Source of the DNA: Myxococcales bacterium UBA1203
Lineage (GTDB): Bacteria > Myxococcota > Myxococcia > Myxococcales > UBA5297
Length of the DNA: 64,000 nucleotides
Assembly: GCA_002309695.1 (NCBI GenBank)
Contig: DBXV01000004.1
Location: 34,980-98,979, forward strand
Direction: 5' to 3'
In this document: one piece after another, positions 8,304 through 16,300 of the stretch
How the letters are laid out: each line of letters opens with the position of its first letter
Numbering within the stretch: the stretch's first letter is position 1
Position numbers and translations under genes: made by a program
The notes under the pieces: model-generated
Told to the model about the DNA's origin: nothing
Seen by the model: only the letters and a program-made list of their open reading frames with translations
Databases searched by the model: none

Positions 8304-8693
8304 TCAGCCGAAAAGCCAGATCATCAAGAGGGTGGCGGCACAGATGACCACAGCCAGAACGACAAACTCGTTGCCCTCCAGCCACGGCTTGGGCGCGGCA
8401 GCCTTGAGCTCGGGCATCACTCCGGCCTTGCGCCAGATGTCAGTCCCGGCGCGCCTCACGTCGTCCTCCGGCTCCAGAAATCCCAGATGATAGAGCTTTT
8501 GCAGCTCGGCCATGTCCGCCACGCCCATCTCCCGGCCCGAGGACCGAATGTAAAAGCGAAAGGCGGGCGTCTGCGGGTTTTGGACTGAGCTGCTGCCGGA
8601 AGTGCCCTCCGCCGGCCCCGCTTCACTCACGCGCGGCACAGCCTCGCCATCCGGGCCGTTTCCGACGTTTTCAGTTCGTTCCGCTTCCTCCAT
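8304..8693 (-). CDS. GYF_2-like domain protein with C-terminal membrane anchor
   Basis: A 129-residue protein with a disordered Gly/Ser/Glu-rich N-terminus (1-45) and a GYF_2/DUF4339-like module (about 46-98), recognised from an aromatic strand FRFYIRSSG, a Leu-rich helix and the ending DIWRKAGVMPEL. One membrane helix ends the chain (about 107-128) with no residues beyond it, making it tail-anchored in the cytoplasmic membrane. AAGGAG lies six bases before the ATG. Such modules bind proline-rich peptides or other proteins; the partner is unknown. It is divergent from gap. Confidence 0.6.
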   Translation of the reverse strand: MEEAERTENVGNGPDGEAVPRVSEAGPAEGTSGSSSVQNPQTPAFRFYIRSSGREMGVADMAELQKLYHLGFLEPEDDVRRAGTDIWRKAGVMPELKAAAPKPWLEGNEFVVLAVVICAATLLMIWLFG

Positions 8694-8850
8694 GCCGCGC
8701 TCCTTCAGGGCCGGCGCCTTTTGCCCGACCGGAGCAGCGCTTATTCACAAACGTCGGCCCGATGAAAACGGCTTTTCCGGACCTGCTCTGACGCCGCTTT
8801 TCGCCGCGCATCCCGGCCCAAATTCGGGGGTCAATCCGCCCGGAAACGCA

Positions 8851-8879
8851 TTGACTGACAGAGGCCTGGCGACTAAGGG
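8851..8879 (+). promoter_or_regulatory. gap: Promoter of gap
   Basis: TTGACT, a 17-base spacer and TAAGGG, followed by GCGCCGCC and six T. The intergenic region is divergent, so this cannot be the tail of another rightward gene. Transcription would start at or next to the T run. Confidence 0.65.
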
Positions 8880-8894
8880 GCGCCGCCTTTTTTG

Positions 8895-8934
8895 GGAGCG
8901 GCGCCATTCGGTGTCCGCTCCTTTTTTCGGAGCG
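8895..8934 (+). promoter_or_regulatory. Terminator-like hairpin in the gap leader
   Basis: GGAGCGG pairs with CCGCTCC seven bases each way, and six T follow at once: the form of an intrinsic terminator, placed between the promoter and the gap start. A second GGAGCG after the T run can also pair with the same CGCTCC. No rightward gene precedes it, so it would act on gap itself. Confidence 0.5.
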
Positions 8935-8981
8935 CCCGAAAAACCGGGCCTCACCCCAAACCAGAAGCGAGGAAACACCGC

Positions 8982-10061
8982 ATGGCTAAGTTTGCGATCA
9001 ATGGTTTCGGCCGCATCGGCCGCAACATCGTCCGCGCCATCTATGAGCGCGGTCTTGAGAAGGAAATCGACATCGTTGCCATCAACGACCTGACGGACGC
9101 CAAGACGCTGGCCTACCTGCTCAAGCACGACAGCATCCATGGCACCTTCAAGGGCGACATCACCTATGAGAACGCCGAGAAGGACGCCGACGGCAAGATC
9201 GTCAAGAACGGCTCCATCACCATCAACGGCAAGAAGATTGTGATTCTGAGCCTCCGCGATCCCGTCTATCCCTGGAAGGAACTGGGCGTGGACATCGTCT
9301 TCGAGTGCACCGGCATCTTCTGCAAGAAGCCCGGCGCGGCCAACGTCCACCTCGATCGCGGCGCCAAGAAGGTCATCATCAGCGCTCCTGCCAAGGGCCC
9401 GGACAAGACCATCGTCATGGGCGTCAATGACAAGGAGTACGACAAGGCCAAGCATCACGTCATCTCCAACGCCTCCTGCACGACCAACTGCCTGGCCCCC
9501 ATGGCCAAGGTGCTGCTGAACAAATTCGGCATCGTGAAGGGCCTGATGACCACGATTCACTCCTACACGAACGACCAGCGCATCCTCGACCTGCCCCACA
9601 GCGACCTGCGCCGCGCCCGTGCGGCCGCTCTGTCGATGATTCCGACGACCACCGGCGCCGCCAAGGCTGTTGGTGAGGTTCTGCCGGTGCTCAAGGGCAA
9701 GCTGGACGGTCTCGCGATCCGCGTTCCGACCCCCAACGTCTCCGTCGTCGACCTGACCGTCGAGCTGGAGAAGGAAGTCTCCGTCAAGGAAGTCAACGCC
9801 GCCATGAAGGCCGCCGCTGAGGGCGAGCTCAAGGGCATCCTCAACTACTCGGAAGAGATGACCGTCTCCACCGACTACAACGACTGCCCCGCCTCCAGCA
9901 CCTTCGACGCCCTCGACACCTACGTCATCGCCGACCGCGTTGATGATAAGGGCGAGAAATACGGCAAGATGGTCAAGGTCATGTCCTGGTACGACAACGA
10001 GTACGGTTACTCCAATCGCATGATCGACCTGGGCAAGATGATCGCCGACAAGGGCTTCTGA
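8982..10061 (+). CDS. gap: Glyceraldehyde-3-phosphate dehydrogenase, type I
   Basis: Glycolytic enzyme that oxidises glyceraldehyde-3-phosphate to 1,3-bisphosphoglycerate with NAD. The Rossmann start NGFGRIGRN, catalytic cysteine in ASCTTNC and the C-terminal WYDNEYGYSNR are intact. At 359 residues it is some 20 longer than usual, the extra being mostly in the region after HDSIHG, as in some gut anaerobes and eukaryote-like forms. The start follows GAGG at suitable spacing. Codon use is strongly biased to C-ending codons, as expected of a highly expressed gene. A PGK-like half gene follows, separated by a terminator. Confidence 0.97.
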   Translation: MAKFAINGFGRIGRNIVRAIYERGLEKEIDIVAINDLTDAKTLAYLLKHDSIHGTFKGDITYENAEKDADGKIVKNGSITINGKKIVILSLRDPVYPWKELGVDIVFECTGIFCKKPGAANVHLDRGAKKVIISAPAKGPDKTIVMGVNDKEYDKAKHHVISNASCTTNCLAPMAKVLLNKFGIVKGLMTTIHSYTNDQRILDLPHSDLRRARAAALSMIPTTTGAAKAVGEVLPVLKGKLDGLAIRVPTPNVSVVDLTVELEKEVSVKEVNAAMKAAAEGELKGILNYSEEMTVSTDYNDCPASSTFDALDTYVIADRVDDKGEKYGKMVKVMSWYDNEYGYSNRMIDLGKMIADKGF

Positions 10062-10095
10062 GCTTCAAAGCGCCGTTGAAGGCGCTGACGCCTGC

Positions 10096-10137
10096 AAAGG
10101 CCCGCTCCTCTCGACAAAAGATGGGCGGGCCTTTTTT
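10096..10137 (+). terminator. Intrinsic terminator of gap
   Basis: AAGGCCCGC pairs with GCGGGCCTT across a loop of about 17 bases and is followed by a T run. Confidence 0.85.
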
Positions 10138-10203
10138 GCTTTTCAAAAGCCCCGGCCCCCGCGCCCCGCTTCTTCATCTTCCAGCCACTTCAGGACCAGT
10201 CCC

Positions 10204-10791
10204 GTGATTCGCTCAGTCAAAAATATCCCGCTTGCCGGACGGCGCGTGTTCATCCGCGCAGACTTCGACCTGCCTCTGGGCAAAAAAAGCGGCCTTCCCG
10301 AACGCAGAATCAACGAATCGCTGCCGACCATCCGCCTGGCGCTGGAACAGAAGGCCCGCGTCGTTGTCCTCACGCATCAGGGCAGCCTCAAAGCCAGCTG
10401 GAACCCGGCGCGGACCATTGAGCCCAGCGTTCAATACGTCGTCAGTCAGCTGGATACCGAGGCGCGCCTGGCGGACGACTGCGCCGGAGATGCCGTGCGC
10501 AAGCTGCTGAGCGAGCTGGGTGAGGGGCAGCTGCTCTTTCTGGAAAATCTGGCCTGCCGTCCGGACGAGATTGAGGCCAGCCAGGATTACGCCGCGTTTC
10601 TGGCCAGATACTGCGACGTCTATGTGAACGAGGCCTTCGCTCAGGCCAACCGGCGGCTGACCTCGACCGTCCTTCTGCCCGCGCTGGTGAAGGACAGGTG
10701 CGCGGGCCTCCACTTCATGGAGGAGGCCGTTCGGCTGGACGCCGTGCGCTTCAAGCATCTGCCGGCGTGCGAGGCGCTGAACGAGAGCTGA
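10204..10791 (+). CDS. Phosphoglycerate-kinase N-domain-like protein, half length and degenerate
   Basis: This 195-residue frame matches the N-terminal (3-phosphoglycerate-binding) domain of PGK along its whole length: RVFIRADFDLP, LPTIRLAL, VVLTHQG, LLFLENLA, DVYVNEAF and STVLLP stand where PGK has its motifs. The ATP-binding C-terminal domain is absent, and no continuation is visible in any frame downstream. Key residues are changed: DFN reads DFD, HLGR reads HQGS and NLRF reads NLAC, removing arginines that bind substrate. It should not be an active kinase. The start is a GTG with a weak ribosome site. It could be a decaying duplicate or a repurposed binding or regulatory domain; the intact frame of nearly 200 codons favours retention. 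Confidence 0.7.
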   Translation: MIRSVKNIPLAGRRVFIRADFDLPLGKKSGLPERRINESLPTIRLALEQKARVVVLTHQGSLKASWNPARTIEPSVQYVVSQLDTEARLADDCAGDAVRKLLSELGEGQLLFLENLACRPDEIEASQDYAAFLARYCDVYVNEAFAQANRRLTSTVLLPALVKDRCAGLHFMEEAVRLDAVRFKHLPACEALNES

Positions 10792-10888
10792 AACGCCGCT
10801 TTGGACCTCGCGTTTCCCTCGCCGCCATCATCATCGCTCGCTGAGGCGAGCCATCCCGCTCGCAAAACCGAGCCAAAGGATTGCCGCG

Positions 10889-11863
10889 ATGCACGTCAGG
10901 AATTTCCTTTCCCGGGACAAAATTCATTTGCTGCTGGCCGCCGCCGCAGCCCTCCATCTCGCCGCCTGCACCTCGGAACCTCCGCCGCCTCCCCCGCCTC
11001 CCCCGCCGCCTCCTGAGCAGGCCAAGCCGCCCGAGCCGCCGCCTCCCCCGCCCGTCACGCCGTCGCTGACCCCCGAAGACGAAGCGCGCCTGCAGACGGT
11101 CAAAATTGAAATCCAGGGCTCGCTGGAGGGCTCGCTGCGCAAGGCGCTGGACCGGGAGGTGGCCATTCCTCTCTCGCAGGTGACGGCCCGCATGCTGGTC
11201 TGGTGGGTCAACGTGGCCCGCGACCTCCGCAAAGGCGATGTGCTGACCATCGCCTACGAGGTGCAGAAGGGAAAAGAGCCCCTCCTCCACGCCGTGCGCT
11301 TCAACTCGGAAAAGGCCGGCAAGACCTTCCGCGCCTATCGCTTCAAGCCCGCGGGCCAGCCCTTCGCGCACTACTACGACGAGACGGGGACCGAGATTGA
11401 GCAGACGCTGGTGGACAGCCCCATCGACGACTACGACCAGATCACGAGCATTCTGAAGGACGGCCGCAATCACAAAGGCGTCGATTTCCGCGCTCCCTCG
11501 GGCACGCCGGTGAAGATGCCTTTCAACGGCACGCTGGTGCGCAAGAACTGGAAGTTCACCGGCAACGGCAACTGCCTCGAATTTAAGGACCCCAAGGGAC
11601 GCCGCATCATCTTCCTGCACCTGGAGGAGCTGCCCGAGGACCTCAAGGTCGGGCGCCAGTTCAAGAAGAGCGACGTGGTGGCCAAATCGGGCAACAGCGG
11701 CCGCTCATTCGCGCCCCACCTTCACTACCAGCTGGAAGACGCCAAGGGCCGGGTGCTGGACCCGTTCGAGGTCCACGAGACCTACCGCAAGACGATTCCC
11801 GCGGCGTCCAAGGCCTCCTTTGAGCTCACGGTCCTTCGCTACAACGAGCTGATGGACAAGTGA
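10889..11863 (+). CDS. M23 family peptidase lipoprotein
   Basis: A secreted LytM-type zinc endopeptidase of 324 residues that would cleave peptidoglycan cross-bridges. The signal peptide ends at the lipobox LAAC, followed by an unusual proline tract (12 Pro in a row, then more) that could span the periplasm. The N-terminal half (about 60-185) resembles the extra domain of bacterial murein endopeptidases. The M23 core has HKGVDFRAPSGTPV with the zinc His and Asp, and PHLHYQ with the HxH motif, so it is likely active. AAAGGA lies eight bases before the ATG. NamZ follows 70 bases downstream, so the two may act together in wall turnover. Confidence 0.9.
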   Translation: MHVRNFLSRDKIHLLLAAAAALHLAACTSEPPPPPPPPPPPPEQAKPPEPPPPPPVTPSLTPEDEARLQTVKIEIQGSLEGSLRKALDREVAIPLSQVTARMLVWWVNVARDLRKGDVLTIAYEVQKGKEPLLHAVRFNSEKAGKTFRAYRFKPAGQPFAHYYDETGTEIEQTLVDSPIDDYDQITSILKDGRNHKGVDFRAPSGTPVKMPFNGTLVRKNWKFTGNGNCLEFKDPKGRRIIFLHLEELPEDLKVGRQFKKSDVVAKSGNSGRSFAPHLHYQLEDAKGRVLDPFEVHETYRKTIPAASKASFELTVLRYNELMDK

Positions 11864-11932
11864 GTTTCCAGAGGCAGCCGGCCTTTCGCGAGGGCCATTC
11901 ACGCGAACGCAGTGACTGAGGAGACAAACGCC

Positions 11933-13129
11933 ATGACCCGCTGCACGCAATTTGGCCGGGTTCGCTTCGGCATCGACGTCCTGAGGGCGGACAATTTCCG
12001 GGCGCTCAAAGGGCTGAAAGTGGGTGCCATCTGCAACATCACCAGCGTGGACGGCGCCTTTGACCACCTGGCCGACCTCCTGATGGAAGCCGACGGCGTG
12101 ACGCTGGGCGCGCTCTTCGGGCCGGAACACGGCGTGCGCGGCGAGGCGCAGGACATGATCGGCGTCTCCCACGCGCCCGACCCGGTGACGAAAATCCCAA
12201 CGCACTCGCTCTACGGCGCGACCTTCGACTCGCTCTCGCCGACGCCGGAATCGCTCGACGGCCTCGACGCGCTCGTCTTCGACATCCAGGATGTGGGGAG
12301 CCGCTACTACACCTACGTCTATACGATGGCGCTCGCGATGAAGGCCGCCGCCCAAAAAGGCCTCGCCTTCTTCGTCCTCGACCGGCCCAACCCCATCAAC
12401 GGCGTCACGCTCGAAGGGAACATCGTCCATCCCGGCTTTGAGTCGTTCGTCGGTCTCTATCCCCTGCCCAACCGCCACGGCATGACGGCGGGCGAGCTCG
12501 CGCGTTACTTCAACGAGGTTCACGGCATCGGCTGCGACCTCCGCGTCATCGGCTGCGAGGGCTGGAAGCGCACGATGTGGTGGGAGGACACGGGGCGCGC
12601 CTTCATTCCGCCTTCGCCCAACATGCCCACTGTGGACACCGCCGTGGTCTATCCGGGCCTCTGCTTCATCGAGGGAACGAACATGTCCGAGGGGCGCGGC
12701 ACGACGAAGCCCTTCGAGTGGATTGGCGCGCCTTTCCTCGATCCTGTGGCCTTCACACATGCGCTGGAGGCCGAAGACCTGCCCGGCGTCGCCTTCCGCG
12801 CAACCTCCTTCCGACCCACCTTCCAGAAGCACGCGGGCAAGAGCTGCGGCGGCGCCATGATTCACGTCACCGACCGGAATTCATTTCTGCCCGTGCGCAC
12901 CGGCATCGCGATTTTGAGGGCCGCGCGGGCGGTCGGCGGCGAGGCGTTTCAGTGGCGCACCGAAAAATACGAATTCATCGACGACAAGCCCGCCATCGAC
13001 CTCCTCACCGGCACGGACACGGTCCGCAAAGCCATCGACGCGGGAAAGAGCCTCGATGCGTGCATGGCGGGGTTTGATGATGAATTGAATACATTCAAAA
13101 AAGTCAGGGAAAGGTTTTTGGGGGATTAA
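11933..13129 (+). CDS. namZ: NamZ-type exo-beta-N-acetylmuramidase (DUF1343)
   Basis: A 398-residue DUF1343/GH171 protein. The characterised family member NamZ cuts terminal N-acetylmuramic acid from peptidoglycan fragments in wall recycling. Typical segments are LFGPEHGVRG near residue 60, the DIQDVGSRYYTYVYTM stretch, FVLDRPNPI, and EGTNMSEGRGTTKPFEWIGAP. No signal peptide is visible, so it would act in the cytoplasm unless exported another way. GAGGAG precedes the chosen ATG by eight bases; an in-frame GTG seven codons earlier is less likely. It follows an M23 peptidase, and an AmpG-like muropeptide transporter lies elsewhere in the window. Confidence 0.88.
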   Translation: MTRCTQFGRVRFGIDVLRADNFRALKGLKVGAICNITSVDGAFDHLADLLMEADGVTLGALFGPEHGVRGEAQDMIGVSHAPDPVTKIPTHSLYGATFDSLSPTPESLDGLDALVFDIQDVGSRYYTYVYTMALAMKAAAQKGLAFFVLDRPNPINGVTLEGNIVHPGFESFVGLYPLPNRHGMTAGELARYFNEVHGIGCDLRVIGCEGWKRTMWWEDTGRAFIPPSPNMPTVDTAVVYPGLCFIEGTNMSEGRGTTKPFEWIGAPFLDPVAFTHALEAEDLPGVAFRATSFRPTFQKHAGKSCGGAMIHVTDRNSFLPVRTGIAILRAARAVGGEAFQWRTEKYEFIDDKPAIDLLTGTDTVRKAIDAGKSLDACMAGFDDELNTFKKVRERFLGD

Positions 13130-13173
13130 TCAGCATGCATTCAAGCCAAACCTGACAGAATAGATCGAATCCC

Positions 13174-13211
13174 AAATCCCCGCAGAGTCCCTTCTGCGGG
13201 GATTTTTTTAT
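13174..13211 (+). terminator. Intrinsic terminator after namZ
   Basis: AAATCCCCGCAGA pairs with TCTGCGGGGATTT and runs into a T tract. Confidence 0.92.
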
Positions 13212-13231
13212 ATTCGTCGGCAGTCTGAAAA

Positions 13232-13276
13232 TAAAAAAGCGGGCCGATAATCTCGCATGAGACCACCGGCCCGCTG
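13232..13276 (-). terminator. Intrinsic terminator after the cysteine-rich giants
   Basis: On the minus strand AGCGGGCC pairs with GGCCCGCT across a loop of about 22 bases, followed by TTTTTTATTTT. It lies some 35 bases beyond the stop of the second giant gene. Confidence 0.8.
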
Positions 13277-13311
13277 GGCATTTTGTTCTGTTATTTCAGC
13301 AAGTTAGAAAA

Positions 13312-16300
13312 TTACTGCTCGTAAATCTTCACCTCCACTGGTCCGGCGCCAGTTGTTCGTGTGCCATTGGTAGTGGCGACAATGGTCAGAGTCTGACCTG
13401 GGCTCATTGTATAGCGAATACAGGAATGATGGCTGCCCTGATAACGCGAATAGCAGGTGGAGTCGCTGCCGTTGTCGTTGCTAGTATAAGTACTTAATCC
13501 ACCATATCCTCTCGGCCGGAATGGCGCTGGAACCAAATATAAATAGCCATCAATACCGCTCTGGAACAAAGCCTCGAATATCAGTCGCTTGGATGTATCC
13601 GAGTCATTGGTAATGGTATAGGCTTTATATGGATATGTATAATTATTGTTATAATATGGTGTGGTAGAAGATCCTCTGTTCATAAAATAAGGCGATCCGG
13701 AGGAGTTATAGGCACCTCCCACCGTATTATCATCGGAATAGTCAGATAATGCGACTGGATAATACGTATCGCTGTCCAGTCGAATGACCGTATCCGGACA
13801 GGTTTCCAGCGTATCACCTACGCCGTCACCGCACGGTGATTCTGCGCAAACAGAAGGCTGCACAATGGAGCAAACATACCCGTCCTCCACCTGGCAGTTA
13901 TCATTACAGCCGTCACCATTGTCCGTATTATAGTCATCACATTGTTCGCCACTAAACATCCTGCCATCACCACAGGGATTGCACAGCGAATAATAAACAT
14001 TTCCATAAGCCTGTCGTCCTAATGAATCTCTGGGTCCCCAGACTGTATTTCCATAGTAAGAATTTGCGCAGTGATACCCATATTCCACTGTGCAGGAAGA
14101 AGAGCAGCCATCATCATCGTAGGTATTGCCGTCATCGCATCCCTCGCCATTGGAATAAATTCTGTCACCGCAGGTGATGGGATAACAAATACTTCCGTGC
14201 AAATAATGACGCTCGTAACTGATATTATAATACTGCGAAGAAACACACTGCCAGCCGCTCTCCACACCACACGTCGAGCTGCATCCATCTCCGTCATCTA
14301 AGTTTCCGTCGTCGCAGCTTTCATTGTTGCCGCCGGTATAGCCATTACCGCAGACATATTTCGCACATTGTTCCCTGCATGTCCCATAAGAACAGGTATA
14401 AGTACAATACCCATTCTCCGGCTGGCAGGAGCTGCTGCATCCATCTCCGTCCTCTAAGTTGCCGTCATCACAAGATTCATTGCCTGTACGCAATCCGTTT
14501 CCGCACCCGGACTTAAAGAGATGCAATGCGCTCTTTCCCGTTTGATTTGTATAATAAGATGTAACAACAATGTATGCTGTTTCTCCAACGCCAATAACTT
14601 TTTCTTTCAGGCTGTTATGATAACCATAATAATAATTAACAGATTGGCTGTTCGAACAGGATGACGAAGGGAACGATCCTCGATAATAATACATCGAGTA
14701 ATAATTATAGTAATTGCTCGTAAGCAGCGCATCCAGCTTCTGCTCAGTGCCTGTTTCATTCACGATAGCATAAACATTATAATAATAACTTCCTCCTGAC
14801 AGAGTATTGGAGCAGGTGCGATCCCACCGCCGACTGTCTGTTGTCAGCCTGTCATAAACAATTAAATCCAGGCTGGAACCGTCTTTCCACCGATAGGCAC
14901 AGGAAGAGGTGCAGTTGGAGGACTCCGTTCCATTCAAAGCACCGTCGTCGCACGTCTCGCCGGGGTCCTGAATGCCGTCGCCGCAGGTGATTCGGCCATT
15001 GCGGGTGCAGCTGGAGGTGCAGAGGTCGCCGCCATTGTCTTCCCCCTCGTCGCATTCCTCTCTGGCGTCCCGGATTCCGTCGCCGCAAATCATGGATGTG
15101 CAGTCGAGGCGGCATGTGGCTTCGGGGCTAAATCCATTAGCTGTTCCCTGGTCACACTCCTCGCCGGACTCGCGGTAGTTGTTGCCGCAATACGCCTCCG
15201 TCTGCCCGTCGCAGGTCTTATTGCAGTAGCCGCGGATGCCATTGAAGATGCCGTCGTCGCAGATTTCTCCCTCGTCTTCGTCCACGCGTCCGTCGCCGCA
15301 GACAGGGCCAGTCCCCTTACAGCCGGGGAGGCAGTGGCCATAAGTGCCGTCGTTCACGCCATCGTCGCAGTATTCGCCGTAATTTCGATCCATGAGGCCA
15401 TCGCCGCAGCTGGGCAGCTTGCAGTTGGGACGGCAGCGGTTGGGCAGCATCATGTTGTATTCAGTGCCCTCATCGCATTCCTCGCCGTTCAGACGCGAAA
15501 TCATGCCGTCGCCGCAGAAGGCGCCGTATTCGCGGCAGTGGTAGCACTTCTTCTCGCCCTCGCTCGCGGCATAGCGGCCCGTGTTGACGCCGTCGTCGCA
15601 CACTTCGCCCTCATCCAGCTCGCCGTCGCCGCAGTAGCTGCCATAGCCCCGGCACTCCAGGCACTTGGGCTGACCGCCGAAGCCGACATAGGCGCCGGTA
15701 TTGACGCCGTCGTCGCAGACCTCGTCCGCGTCTTTGATGGCGTCGCCGCAGCCGGAGAGGCGGCAGTTCGTCCGGCAGACCTGTTCCGTAGCACCGGCAG
15801 CCAGAGGAGCATCCGTGTTGCGGGCGCCATCGTCGCACTCCTCGCCCTCGTCCAGGATGCCGTCGCCGCAGGACACCAGGTGGCATTCGCTCGCGCCGGT
15901 GGAAGCGTTCACCGTGCATTTCCAGCCGTCCATCTGATGGCAGCTTGTGTCACATCCTTGGGTTCCGTCCGGTGTGCCAAAGTTCTCGATACTGCCGAAG
16001 TCGCAGTCCTCACCGCTGTCCACCACGCCGTCGCCGCAGCGGGCAGGGGTGCAGTTGGTGCGGCAGGTCAGGCCAATCACGCCGCCGAAATCGCTGTTGG
16101 ACTGGCCGTTGTCGCAGCGCTCGCCGTCGGTCGTCGCGCCGTCGCCGCAGTAGGGGCCCCAGCCGGTGCAGGCCAGGCAGCGGACTTCACGCGCATTGGC
16201 CGCCCAGCGCCGCGAGTTGTCGCCGTCGTCACAGACTTCGCCGTCGTTGACCACGTTGTCGCCGCACCACGGCAGGCGGCAGTTGAGGCGGCACTTGTGC

